A DNA stretch of 64,000 bases, from assembly GCF_014356525.2 (NCBI RefSeq), contig NC_052505.1, forward strand, positions 2,786,759 through 2,850,758. Direction: 5' to 3'. Shown piece by piece: positions 54,091 through 63,661 of this stretch (its first letter is position 1; every line of letters starts with the position of its first letter). The notes below the pieces were generated by a model that saw only the letters and a program-made list of their open reading frames with translations, did not search any database and was not told the DNA's origin. The translations under genes and the position numbers were made by a program. The DNA comes from Nilaparvata lugens. Its lineage: Eukaryota > Arthropoda > Insecta > Hemiptera > Delphacidae.

Positions 54091-54506
54091 TAATGGTTTA
54101 TCAAAACAGCCTTCGCCAAAACATCGTCGAAGAAATAAAGCATGACACAGTCAATAATGCGGGAAATAATACTCTTTCTACTGTAATATTATATTGTATG
54201 GGTGAGATAGTTTTGTGCACGTTTTCCAACCACTTTGAAATTTCCAGTGTGAAGTAGCTATTTCCATGTCACGTCAATTATTTCAGGGACATTTGGTGAT
54301 GTGCTGATATTACTTAGATGTATTCATGATCATATATGAACATCTATCAAATAAACATAGATAATAATTGCACAATGAGCAGAGTCTGTTCCCGTTGTAG
54401 ATGAGTTTTGTGAGATTTAAGTCAATGATGAGGGCCTGGCTACTATTTAACCCTTTTAATCAATACATGATTTGTTTACTGTAGACATTATCTCTACAGT
54501 TACTAG
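54091..54506. other. Intron sequence, nothing recognised
   Basis: A 68-codon frame at 54051-54257 overlaps the D4 end and has no features. Confidence 0.3.
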
Positions 54507-54911
54507 TAGTTCTGTGAACAGTAGACCTCACGCAGTATTCTCATCCACAAGTACCTGATTGAAACTATAGACCTTATGGAAACACAGCAATAGACTGGCT
54601 TCTCCACACATCTGTGTAATCACTCGTCAGCTGATTTATGATGAATAATTCTATAGTCTGATTTTTACTCCAAAATTGGCGTATGAAGAAGGCTCCTTTT
54701 CCTTTTATATTATCATTGAAATGCAAAATTCCCCAAAACCTTGTATATATGTCGACGCGCAATTAAAAAAGGAACATACCTGTCAAATTTCATGAAAATC
54801 TTTAACCGCGTTTCGCCGTGGATGCGCAACATATAAACATTCAAACATTTAAACATTAAGAGAAATGCCAAACCTTTGACTTGAATCTTAGACCTCACTC
54901 CGTTCGGTCAA
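54507..54911 (-). mobile_element. C8: complete family C element
   Basis: TAGTAGTTCTGTGAACAGTA-GACCTCACGC to CTCACTCCGTTCGGTCA, about 400 bp, with the same blocks and order as C5. It is the best single copy for a family consensus. Confidence 0.8.
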
Positions 54912-55393
54912 CTATGTAATATTTGAAACGTGTCATATTATGTGATATTGGAATATCTTGGAACTTTTATTGTTCTATTATACTCATGTTAATATCATGA
55001 TTTACTATACTCATGTTAGTATCTTGCGCTACAACAATTTTGTATTATTGCAAATGATCTATTGTTGATTTGTGTGCTACATTTGATGAATTAAGCTTCA
55101 ATGAGAAATGATTATTATGATTGAACTCAAATTTCTAAAGTCTCTAGCCCGGTTGCAAGAAAAGCCGGTTAAATTTCAACCGTGATCAATTCCACGAGAA
55201 CCAATCAGGGAAGACTTTTTTTGAAAAGACGGCTGTAATTTTATTAAACACGATTGAAATTTAATCGGCTTTTGTGCAACCAGCACCTAGAGTTAGAAAT
55301 TTCCAAAGTCTCAGAATATATATCATCATAGAGTTTTCAATTGATCTCGATTTTCATCGTATTTCATGTGTTTTTCACGTTTGTCTGTTTCAG
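54912..55393. mobile_element. Intron end, including an N-type MITE at 55149-55290
   Basis: CCCGGTTGCAAGAAAAGCCG-GTTAAATTT and AATTTAATCGGCTTTTGTGC-AACCAG are inverted ends of a 140-bp element also seen at the centre of H1 (19738-19862). The final 40 bp holds the polypyrimidine tract of the receptor acceptor. Confidence 0.6.
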
Positions 55394-55532
55394 TGGAGGT
55401 TATGCTGTTAGTGTGGGGTATTCGACTGTGCATAGTGGTCAGAAAAGCGCCTTCAGAGTTCAATGAGAGCCGCTTCATATCAATGGCCATCTACAATGAG
55501 TTCCTTCTATCTGTGTTCCTCAATGTTTCTAT
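55394..55532 (+). CDS. Class C GPCR, GPR158/GPR179-like: exon with TM5, ICL3 and start of TM6
   Basis: Acceptor TTGTCTGTTTCAG and donor AT|GTGAGT. The exon is 139 nt: two bases finish the Met codon begun in the previous exon, 45 full codons follow, and two bases are left for the next. It encodes TM5 (EVMLLVWGIRLCIVV), a short intracellular loop (RKAPSEFNESRFISMA) and the start of TM6 (IYNEFLLSVFLNVS). The L-x-WG-x-x-LC ... R-x-x-PS-x-F-x-E-x-R-x-x-x-x-A-x-x-NE arrangement is the GPR158-family signature for TM5-ICL3-TM6. The high similarity of this short loop is expected because ICL3 is constrained in class C receptors. The exon lies directly upstream of B-family MITE copies (55602 onward). 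Confidence 0.9.
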
Positions 55533-55636
55533 GTGAGTAACCATACCATAGATCTATAACACATAGAGGTACACATCATCATTACTGAAGTGGTACCACA
55601 GTGAGGTCCACGTTATAGTGGGAGAGTTTGGTTCTA

Positions 55637-55847
55637 GTGTGGTCCACGTTATAATGGCAGTGGATAAAGAAAGAAGAATAGCGATGCCGATTCTCTGCAT
55701 TAATAAATTATATTTCTACACTGTCAAAAACATAATCGTCATCGTTGTTGACCTAGAAAAGGATAGTACCACCGGCTTTGTCGAATGATAGACAAGCATA
55801 GCAAAACCAAAGTTGATCATATACTGTCATTATAACGTGGATCTCAC
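55637..55847. mobile_element. B5: short B element
   Basis: GTGTGGTCCACGTTATAATG to GTCATTATAACGTGGATCTC-AC, with a deleted interior. A stray B end (GTGAGGTCCACGTTATAGTG) precedes it at 55602, and a half-copy (55857-55985, ATCCTTGTCTATCATTCAAC) follows. Confidence 0.75.
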
Positions 55848-56079
55848 TATAGTAAAGGTAATTGCAATCCTTGTCTATCATTCAACAAGGCGGATAGCGC
55901 TATCTCTTTCTCGCTTTGCTCTGTTGCCAGATCGTCTTTTAACAATGTAGAATTAATAATTCAATAACAAAATATTCCGTATCAAGGCTGTGCAAATGCT
56001 AAAAATAAACTGTCTCCTGGTGATATTTTACAAAGTTTTTCGATTTGTATATCATCAAGCTTTCAAAATGACAAATGAA

Positions 56080-57305
56080 AATTCATTGGACAGTAAAACA
56101 GTTGAACGTTTGGTTTCATTGTTTCAAATATACTGAACTCATCACAGAGTATCGATTGAAAGTTATAATTAAGGGTGTGCAATGGCTAAAAATAAACTTT
56201 CTACTAGTAATATTTTTCAAAGTTTTTCAACTTGTATATCATCAAGCAATCAAAATGGAAAAGTTTTTTCGGGAAAACATTTTTTTCGATCATTACTTTT
56301 TGAGATATGAGCACCTAAAGTATTTCTAGGACAGAACATTTAAAATTCGATAAGAGATGATAAATCCATGAGATTTAGAGGATATCCTCATGATATTGTT
56401 GATTGAATAAACAAAAATTTTCTGGAGATATAAGTTTTTGGGAAAGTTATTCAATTTACTAGAATCGACCAAAATTAACTCAACTGAGACACTTATAAAG
56501 ATATGTTATTTTCGGTAAATTAAATAACTTTCTCAAGAATCAATATTCTCAGAAAAAAATCATTTTCAAAAACAAAAATTTTCTGAAAATATAAGTTTTT
56601 GAGCAAGCTATTTGATTTACTAAAATCGACCAAAAATAATCCAACTGAGACACTTATAAAGATAAGTTTTTTTTGGTAAATTGAATAACTTTCTCAAAAA
56701 TTAATATTTTCAAATAAAATTCGTATTATTCTATCAAAAATGCCATGAAGAATGTATCCTCTAAATCTCATGGATTTATCTCTCACCGAATTTGGAAAGT
56801 TCTGTCCCAAACATTTAAACTTTAAGGTGCGTACAGACTTTCGCTCTGCTCCGCAACCGAACGTCACTCCAGCAGAGCGATTGATGATCGACCGGGGAGC
56901 AGCAGTGGTTCGACCGGGGAACGCGAGAAGATCTAACATCTTCCGTAACGTTCATGATGGGTGCGTGGGCGGCGCGACTGTGGTTCGATGGAGGAACGAG
57001 GGCGGTACGAGGGCGGTACGAGGGAGGAGCGTGCTCGGTGCGGGTTGGAAGAGCGTATATGTGTACGCAGCTTTAGGCGCTCATAATAAATTATCGATAA
57101 AAATGTTTTCCTGAAAAAACTTCTTTATTTTGATTGCTTGATGATATACAAGTTGAAGAACTTTGATAAATATTACTAGTAGAAAGATTATTTTAGCCTT
57201 TGCACACCCCTAAATGTAACTTTTAATCGATTCTCTGTGAGAAGTTCAGTATATTTGAAACAATGGAACCAATGTCTCAACTTTTTTACTGTCCAATGAA
57301 TGGGC
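56080..57305. mobile_element. Q1: long foldback element split by a Harbinger-type MITE
   Basis: Left arm ATTCATTGGACAGTAAAACA..., right arm ...TACTGTCCAATGAAT. The symmetry continues for about 330 bp (GTTTCAAATATACTGAAC-TCATCACAGAG, TTTTTCGATCATTACTTTTT, CATGAGATTTAGAGGATA). The centre is AT-rich with repeated TTGAATAACTTTCTCAA-type words. L2 sits in the right arm. Confidence 0.8.
56825..57072. mobile_element. L2: GC-rich Harbinger-type MITE inside Q1
   Basis: AGGTGCGTACAGAC...GTGTACGCAGCT inverted ends, flanked by TTA at 56822-56824 and 57073-57075. The empty site is visible in Q2 (CTTCAGGCGCTC). A short GGCGGTACGAG tandem lies inside. The 120-codon frame through it is not conserved in L1. 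Confidence 0.8.
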
Positions 57306-57552
57306 ACAAAAGTTACTCTGATTAGGTAAGTTATAAGTAAAGTCAGTGAAATCATGGTGAAAAGATAGAATAAAGATACAAAGATATCCCACAGTATGGT
57401 TTGGAGTGTTAATTTTCCGAATTCCACTGTTTACTCAAGTGTTGTATGGCCTTTATAATCCAAATTTCACTTTTTGTTCAAGCCACATATATAGTCCACT
57501 GTTTGATAGTCCACGTAGTTTTTTTGTAAACATATTATGTGACGCTGTTATA

Positions 57553-58221
57553 CTGAGGTCCACGTTATAATGGCAGGGAAGAAAGATAGGAGAGCAACGT
57601 TGCCGATCCTCTGTCTTGTCAATGCCTTCTATAGAAGGTAGCTGATACAGGTTTATTGATGTAATGTTAACTGTTCATTCTCGTTTACAATAATCAATTA
57701 TATTTTATTAAGAAAAAAATTATATTTTTCAATAATTTCATAATGAAATTTCAATATGAAATATTTTGTTAATTGATAGCAAAATTACTGTATACAGATA
57801 TCTGCCTTCCAACTTCTGTACTTTTTCCAGAAACTACCACGTTTTATTCTCGTTTGTATCAACTTTGTAGCTTCTACAATGATCTAATTATGAGTTGGAA
57901 TAGAAATATAATTAACGAATAATAATGACCAACTCAGTGGGTTGTTTCAAACTCAACGCAGTGATGTGCTCTTCAGTGAAATTGATAGCTGGAAAATTAT
58001 ATTTTATTAAGCAATAAATTATATTTTTCAATAATTCCATAATAAATTCTTATAACTAAGATGAAATATTTTGTCAACCAATTAGATTCTATTCTACATT
58101 GTTAGAAGACGATCTGGCAACAGAGCAAAGCGAGAGATAGCGCTATCCGCTTTGTTGAATGATAGACAAGGATAGCAATACCATTACTAATCAAACACTG
58201 CCATTGTAACGTGGACCTCAC
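57553..58221. mobile_element. B7: B element with an internal insertion
   Basis: CTGAGGTCCACGTTATAATG to CATTGTAACGTGGACCTCAC. An insert at about 57780-57990 separates duplicated B words (AAATTATATTTTATTAAG before and after). Confidence 0.75.
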
Positions 58222-58287
58222 TATAGTCTCTCTTTCTGTACCGTTAATACACTCTCACCCGAGCAAGACAGTAATAATCGATAATAA

Positions 58288-58512
58288 TGTATTATTGAAC
58301 GAAAATCCTAAATAAATGCTGCAAATCACCCCGAAGACCTCTGCTACTGCAGACATTGACAACAGGGCTAACAGCTAGATGGAAATTCGATGAGAACTAC
58401 TATCCAAAAATTAGTTGCCAGCCCGGGAATCGAACCCGGTACCTCCCAATTGCCAGTCAGGAATGCTTACCCACACAACAAACTGACAATCTCTGGATAG
58501 CAGCGCTCATTT
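58288..58512 (-). mobile_element. tRNA-derived SINE, minus strand
   Basis: B box complement GGAATCGAACC at 58426-58436 and A box complement TTACCCACACAACA at 58468-58481. The 3' half (GGGGTGATTTGCAGCATTTA, on the minus strand) is as in the 45549 copy. Confidence 0.85.
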
Positions 58513-58542
58513 TATACGAAGCCATAGCGACCAAATAGTTAC

Positions 58543-58610
58543 AGATGGAATTAAATAGAGAATGCATTGTGAACATTAAACAGAAATGCATTCTCTATTT
58601 AATTACATCT
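58543..58610. repeat. Hairpin with 26-bp arms
   Basis: 58543-58568 pairs with 58585-58610 with one mismatch (AATTAAATAGAGAATGCATT and its complement), around a 16-base loop. It directly follows the SINE. Confidence 0.9.
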
Positions 58611-58975
58611 ATAATCGATAATAGCCGACAGTAATTGGCTTGAACAATTATTGATTTAATTTAATTCAGAAATATTTTTTCAATTTTAAAAATGATTTTT
58701 GTGTGTTTTGAATTGTAAATTGAGTGTGTAATAGATGAATGTTAAGTGACACATAACCTAGCTACATTTAGACTGTTGTATAAATTAGAATTGGAACCGT
58801 TTTGGGCTTATAAGCCTGTGGTACTTCTCTGTAAGTTATTTAATTCTGAATGACTGGATAAAAATGAATAAACAAATGATGAAATTCTCAACATAAACGT
58901 CTCATAATATGGGTGAGGAAAGGAGGAAAAGAAGAATACTTCTTATGCTATCTTTTCTCTCTGCTCAATTCGATA

Positions 58976-59995
58976 TAACTCATTTTACAGGTCTCACTAT
59001 AGTAAACATATTCCATTTAAATGTCAGATGTCTCCTTGACCCAATATTGCGTAGAGTAAAAATCTGAAAATCAGAGTTGCTTATTTATCACAAGAAACTC
59101 CGCCGTAAAACTTTTTAATTACTTGATCCGAGAATTTGGATGAAGTCTGTACTTTTTAAAAATTACTGAGATTAAATCGAAATGCTGATTAGCTTTTTCT
59201 TAGTGCATCCCATAATGGTAGCAATTTTGTTCAATTACCTTTATTACCATGTTGAAGAAACTTTTAATAATCATTAGTTTGTGCTGGAACTTTCTAGCTG
59301 CATTGCAAAAGTGGATAATTATCATAGACTAATTACGGAATGAGTTACTGTCTGGACGACAGTGTTTATCAGACCTATTATAAAAGCTGCTCCACTGGGA
59401 TAATCCTTTTAAAAGCTGCAGCAGTTATTTCGAGTGGATTTAATTTGTTTCTTCAGTAACTTGGGTAGGTCAGCTGCTATGCACAACCACAGGGAAAAGA
59501 TTGCATAGTCTTGTGCTATCTTTCTTCATGGGACATCTTATAAGTACAGCTACGTTTGGAGACTGGTAATAATACTATCCCTCACTAAATACTAGGAGAT
59601 TACCTTTGACAAACAATTCACTAGGATTCTAATATTTTATCGTAGAAAGTTTCCTCTAAAAGTTCTTAATAACTCAATATTTCCAAGTTCTGAGAGTTTA
59701 TTGGATGTAATCATTCTATTATCTTCGGTTTTTAATCAAATCAGATTCAAAATTTCTAGTTTATCTATTTCTGGACTGAAAAGAGGACTCAAATCAATTC
59801 AAGTGGATAGCATAACCTATAATTCTTATTCATTCATAACTCTACCTTCATTGTATTATCATTCATCCCATCATCATCACCTAGGCTTGAAATACTGCTA
59901 GAAAGTCGCCTTTGTAAGATAAAAAATGAATAAATAAATGAATTCTCTTATCACAGATTACATAGATAATCATCAACCCAACATTTCTATTTTGA
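58976..59995. other. Intron sequence, probable LINE 3' debris at its end
   Basis: 59560-59940 ends with an AATGAATAAATAAATGAAT tail like other LINE 3' ends. There is no RT remnant. The rest is unrecognised. Confidence 0.35.
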
Positions 59996-60005
59996 AAAAG
60001 AAAGG

Positions 60006-60600
60006 TATTGAGGTTGTGCAAAGGCTAAAAGTAAACTCTCAACTGGTGATATTTTTCCAAGTTTTTCGATTAGTATACTATCAAGCTATCAGAATGAAAC
60101 AGTTTTCTCAGGAAAACATTTTTTTTCGATCATTACTTTTTGAAATATGAGCGCCTAAATCCATGAGATTCAGAGAATGTATTCTTTACGGTAGTGTAGA
60201 TCGACTAGACAAATTTATTTCAAAATATCAATTTTTGAGAAAGATCAAAATAACCGAAAATAACCAAGGAAAACCAATAGTTGTTATTTTTTGTAAATTG
60301 AATAACTTTCTCAAAAATTGATATGTTTGGAGACTTTTTGTTTTAGTCAATCAACAATACCATGAAGAATTCATCCTCTAAATTTCATGGATTTATCTCC
60401 CACCGAGTTTGAAATGTTCTGTCTCAAAAATCTAAACTTCAGGCGCTCAAATCTCAAAAAGTAAAGATCGAAAAAATTGTTTCCCTGACAAAACTTTTAC
60501 ATTTTGATAGCTTGATGGTATGAAAATCGAAAAACTTTGAAACATATCACCAGTAGAAAGCTCATCCTCAGCCTTTGCACAGCCTTGAATTTGAAATATC
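60006..60600. mobile_element. Q2: foldback element upstream of receptor exon 3
   Basis: Left AGGTTGTGCAAAGGCTAAAA..., right ...CTCAGCCTTTGCACAGCCTT, symmetric for about 230 bp (TTTTTTTCGATCATTACTTT / AGTAAAGATCGAAAAAATT; CATGAGATTCAGAG / CTCTAAATTTCATG). Same family as Q1 without L2. Confidence 0.8.
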
Positions 60601-60684
60601 ATTTGAGCGAATGACTGAATGAATGAATTATTAAGTGAAATGCCCACTTTAGAAAGCTAATAACGACAGTATTTTCCTTTACAG

Positions 60685-60790
60685 GTTGTTTCTTCAGTCA
60701 CCAGCGAATCCTGATCTCCTGTACATTATATTCTTTTGCCACACTCAGCTGACTGTGACCCTGTTATTGTGCCTGATATTTGGAAGCAAG
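60685..60790 (+). CDS. Class C GPCR, GPR158/GPR179-like: exon with ECL3 and TM7
   Basis: Acceptor TTTCCTTTACAG and donor AAG|GTTTGT. The exon is 106 nt: one base completes the split Met codon from the previous exon, then 35 codons in phase 0 at the donor. It encodes LFLQSPANPD (end of TM6 and ECL3), then TM7 (LLYIIFFCHTQLTVTLLLCL) and IFGSK at the membrane exit. H-T-x-LTVT in TM7 is conserved in the GPR158/179 branch, and the terminal FGSK corresponds to the F-x-PK motif at the end of TM7 in other class C receptors. A long foldback repeat (Q2, ending near 60600) sits less than 100 bp upstream of the acceptor. Confidence 0.9.
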
Positions 60791-60954
60791 GTTTGTAGAT
60801 TAATTATTGATAGATTTCATCTCCTAAAAACCTATGGTGTACAAATTCAAACGTGTATAACTTCAAATGAGGTCAATATATGGATATTCAAGCATATTCT
60901 TTGGAAACTGAGGAATGAATGATATAAAATTATATTTATTTTGTATATAACAAA

Positions 60955-61656
60955 CTAGCCGTCAGGCTCGCTTCGCTCGCCATATCCGTCTAGCTAGGGG
61001 GCTCCGCCCCCTGGACTCCCGACTGGATCGTCCAAAAATGAGATCAGCAGGCTCGCTTCGCTCGCCTGCATTTTTCATTTGAGCATTTTTATCATATGTT
61101 AGGACAATCCAGTCGGGGGTCCAGACTAAACGTCCGGCTAAACGGATATGGTGAGCGAAGCGAGCCTGACGGCTAGAAATATAATATTTCCAGTATTGAA
61201 GTAGCAGTGTCCAATCAATTTTTCCGCGATAAATGCATTTAAATCTTCAACTTGGTGCCAACCTAACAAAATCAACTCAACTTAATGCCAACCTGACAAA
61301 ATTATTAATTTAGTTACCAGTTAACAACTGTTTCGAAGAGGTACTCTATCTAGATTATAGTTCTATAGTAACATATGATATGGAAATTTCAATTATAACT
61401 AAGAGATTGGGAGAAGAAGAATATACATGCTAAAAGACGAACTTTAAACCCTCAAAAACAACCCTTAGAGTTGAAATATTGCCAAAAGATTTCTTAGTGC
61501 GCCTCTAAAGGGCCAACTGAACTTACCTATCAAATTTGAACGTTTTTGGTCCGGTAGATTTTTAGTTATGCGAGTGAGTGAGTGAGTGAGTGAGTGAGTG
61601 AGTGAGTCAGTCAGTCAGTCAGTGAGTGAGTGCCATTTCGCTTTTATATATATAGA
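60955..61656 (-). mobile_element. Hel3: non-autonomous Helitron, inverse copy of Hel1
   Basis: On the minus strand it begins TCTATATATATAAAAGCGAA after A and ends GCCTGACGGCTAG before T. It is about 95 percent or more identical to Hel1 across its length, including AGTAACATATGATATGG and GGTGCCAACCTAACAAAAT-type words. Located in the third intron. Confidence 0.85.
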
Positions 61657-62232
61657 TTTTCAAGTGTAATTATAATTTGTTTCATCTTTCTGATCAACCG
61701 AGATACAAAATTTTTAGTATAATGTATATTTGGACTGTTAATTTTTGTGATCTTTATAAAAGTGTTCTCATAACATCATTTGGACTATTTTTATCAAAAT
61801 TAGGGAGAGGAACAGTTTTGGGTTTATCCTGTTGATTCTCTCCCAATCATTAATTTGATGTTGTGATTAAGGAATGTAATAAATGTAAATATAACAAATA
61901 AACTTTGTGGAAATTATAAAGAACTGAAAATTTTGTAAAGTGGACAACTACAAGGCTTAATCTGTTTCGGACTATGTTGTAACCTTATCTTAATTTTAAA
62001 GAAGAATAGCACAAGGTCACTTTATTGTTTTCTCTCACTATCATTCTTAAAATTGGTGAAGAATGGAGAATAAACATAATGGATAAACACATAACGATTG
62101 GATTTCCGTTTCATGTATTACATTAAAAACTGGAAACAGAACTGAAATATCAATCTGTAGTTTTAATTGAGAAAAATGGAAGTTCTTCCACTTACAAAAT
62201 TGTCCAAACAATGTATCCCTTGTTGACTATAA
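61657..62232. repeat. S-type block and AT-rich intron
   Basis: 61800-62060 matches 13570-13770 in the same orientation (AAAATTTTG-AAGTG, CTACAA, TTTCGGACTATGT, AATAGCACAAGGT, CTCTC-CTATCATTC). Confidence 0.5.
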
Positions 62233-62799
62233 TGAGGTCCACGTTATAACGGCAGTGTTCTATGAGCAATGGTATTGCTATCCTTGCCTATCATTCAACA
62301 AATCTGATAGCGCTATCTCTTCCTCGCTTTGCTCTGTTGCCAGATCGTCTTTTAAAAATGTAGAATTAACAAAATATTAAATCTTAATTATGAAAATTCA
62401 TAATGAAATTATCGAAAAATAGGAGTTTTTGCTTAATGATATATGATTGGTTATTGAAAACGAGAATGATTAGTTAATATTGCATCAATAAAACTGTATC
62501 AGCTACCGTCCATAGAAGGCATTGACAAGATTGAATGAAAAAGACTAAGAAATTGTCGAAAAACCACTGATTTATTGATAATTGTTTATCAGAGATTGAC
62601 AATGGTGTAATAACCGAAACCGGTCTTTCTAATTATCAATAAATCAGTGGTTTTTTGACAGTTCCTTAGTCTTTTTCATTCAATAAGAATAATTACCACA
62701 ATATCAACTTCTCAACTACACAAAAAGCATTGACAAGACAGAGGATCGGCAACGTTGTTCTGCCATCTTTCTCCACTGCCATTATAACTCGGACCTCAC
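62233..62799. mobile_element. B8: B element carrying T7
   Basis: ATGAGGTCCACGTTATAACG to CATTATAACTCGGACCTCAC with all inner B words. T7 is inserted at the GCATTGACAAGA word. It lies 60 bp upstream of receptor exon 4. Confidence 0.85.
62531..62726 (+). mobile_element. T7: two-headed T insertion with 12-bp target duplication
   Basis: The left 53 bp (TTGAATGAAAAAGACTAAGA...) is the complement of 62631-62683. The right part is a forward R-like unit plus the full tail ending CTCAACTACACAAAA. GCATTGACAAGA flanks both sides (62519-62530, 62727-62738). Without it, B8 is restored. Confidence 0.92.
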
Positions 62800-62859
62800 T
62801 ATATATAATTCATTTTGATCATTTTATAATCTCTGTTTCTTATTTGTGTCATGTTACAG

Positions 62860-63035
62860 GCTTACATGGTATTCAAAGGCCAAGGAAATCGGACAGCTCA
62901 TCTAGTGCAACCTACAAAGCGACAAGCAATAAATATTTCAATAAGCCAAGATCTGTGAACTCACAGTACAATGTGTCTATCAACTCATCAGCTGGAGCAT
63001 TGGACCAGACTTCCATAACGGAGAAAGATGTACAG
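62860..63035 (+). CDS. Class C GPCR, GPR158/GPR179-like: cytoplasmic-tail exon with a one-base frameshift
   Basis: Acceptor CATGTTACAG and donor CAG|GTAGGT. The phase-0 entry from the previous exon reads AYMVFKGQG, a natural continuation of FGSK, but then meets a TGA at 62956-62958. A second frame (codons from 62862) is open to the donor and reads KSDSSSSATYKATSNKYF, then a Ser/Asn-rich stretch ending EKDVQ, in phase 0. The exon is 176 nt; 177 would keep frame. The simplest account is one A missing from the GGAAATCG run at 62884-62891. The tail is hydrophilic and Ser-rich, as expected after TM7. Sequencing error, a real null or polymorphic allele, or an overlooked micro-exon are alternatives. 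Confidence 0.75.
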
Positions 63036-63137
63036 GTAGGTTTCATCCAATTATTTATCAATATAGTTTATCATAATACATTTTCAGCTACTCCACTTTA
63101 TCAAGTACAATATTCAAATAATAATTATTTTTTCCTA

Positions 63138-63661
63138 CAGTTACGTTGAAAAGTGGCCATTGCTGCACTGATTACAGAACGCAAAGAATCACTTTTCCGC
63201 TCTAGTGCGGGAAAAATTTTTCTGCACTCCAGATTTGCAACATGGCAACGCAAAATACTTAGTAGGTTATATGGAGCAACAGTGCAGCAAAATCAAAATG
63301 AAGTTGGTAACAGTGACTGCTGTGGCTGCTATAGTGAGCAGAGGTGCAACCAAGCACAACGCGCTAATTATTACATTATATATTATAAGCAAGGACAACA
63401 TTTTTATTCAATTTGACAATAAATTAAGGTTTTTATCAATAATAAAATTACACAGAAAAACATTTGATGCATTCCAGGCAATTTTACCCATAATTACCCA
63501 CTTTTCATATTCAATGGTAACTGTAGGAAAAACTTAATGTGAAATACGTGCGCAAAGTTCCTCTGCTGCACTCAAGAAACCATTCCGCCCTCGCCTACGG
63601 CTCGGGCGTAAACGTTTCTTTCGGTGCAGCAAACTGTCACTTTGCGCACTAGTTGCACAGA
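63138..63661. mobile_element. I2: I-family element, inverse of I1
   Basis: CTACAGTTACGTTGAAAAGT at the left, ACTTTGCGCACTAGTTGCAC at the right. The middle differs from I1 and holds frames of 87-110 codons with no recognisable domain, which I do not call. Confidence 0.65.

Larger units (their letters stand above)
975..55393 (+). other. Intron of about 54.4 kb in the GPR158-like gene
   Basis: GT (975-976) to AG (55392-55393), phase 1. Flanking exons join without loss of residues between ECL2 and TM5. I found no further host exon inside. The sequence is almost entirely transposon-derived or low complexity, as itemised below. Confidence 0.8.
57355..58975. mobile_element. E5: E-family element carrying a B element, a SINE and further sequence
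   Basis: Left part AAGATACAAAGATATCCCAC-AGTATGG..., then B7 (57553-58221), then TGTACCGTTAATACACTCTC-ACCCGAGCAAGACAG (E interior), SINE (58288-58512), then AATAGCCGACAGTAATTGGC-TTGAAC (E interior), an insert of about 240 bp, and ACATAAACGTCTCATAATAT...CTTATGCTATCTTTTCTC (E right end). Confidence 0.65.

Noticed and set aside
56752..57114. 120-codon ORF across L2
   Set aside because: Spans a MITE inserted in a foldback element; absent from the empty-site copy Q2.
63205..63537. 110-codon ORF in I2
   Set aside because: Lies inside an element whose other copy has a different interior; no domain seen.
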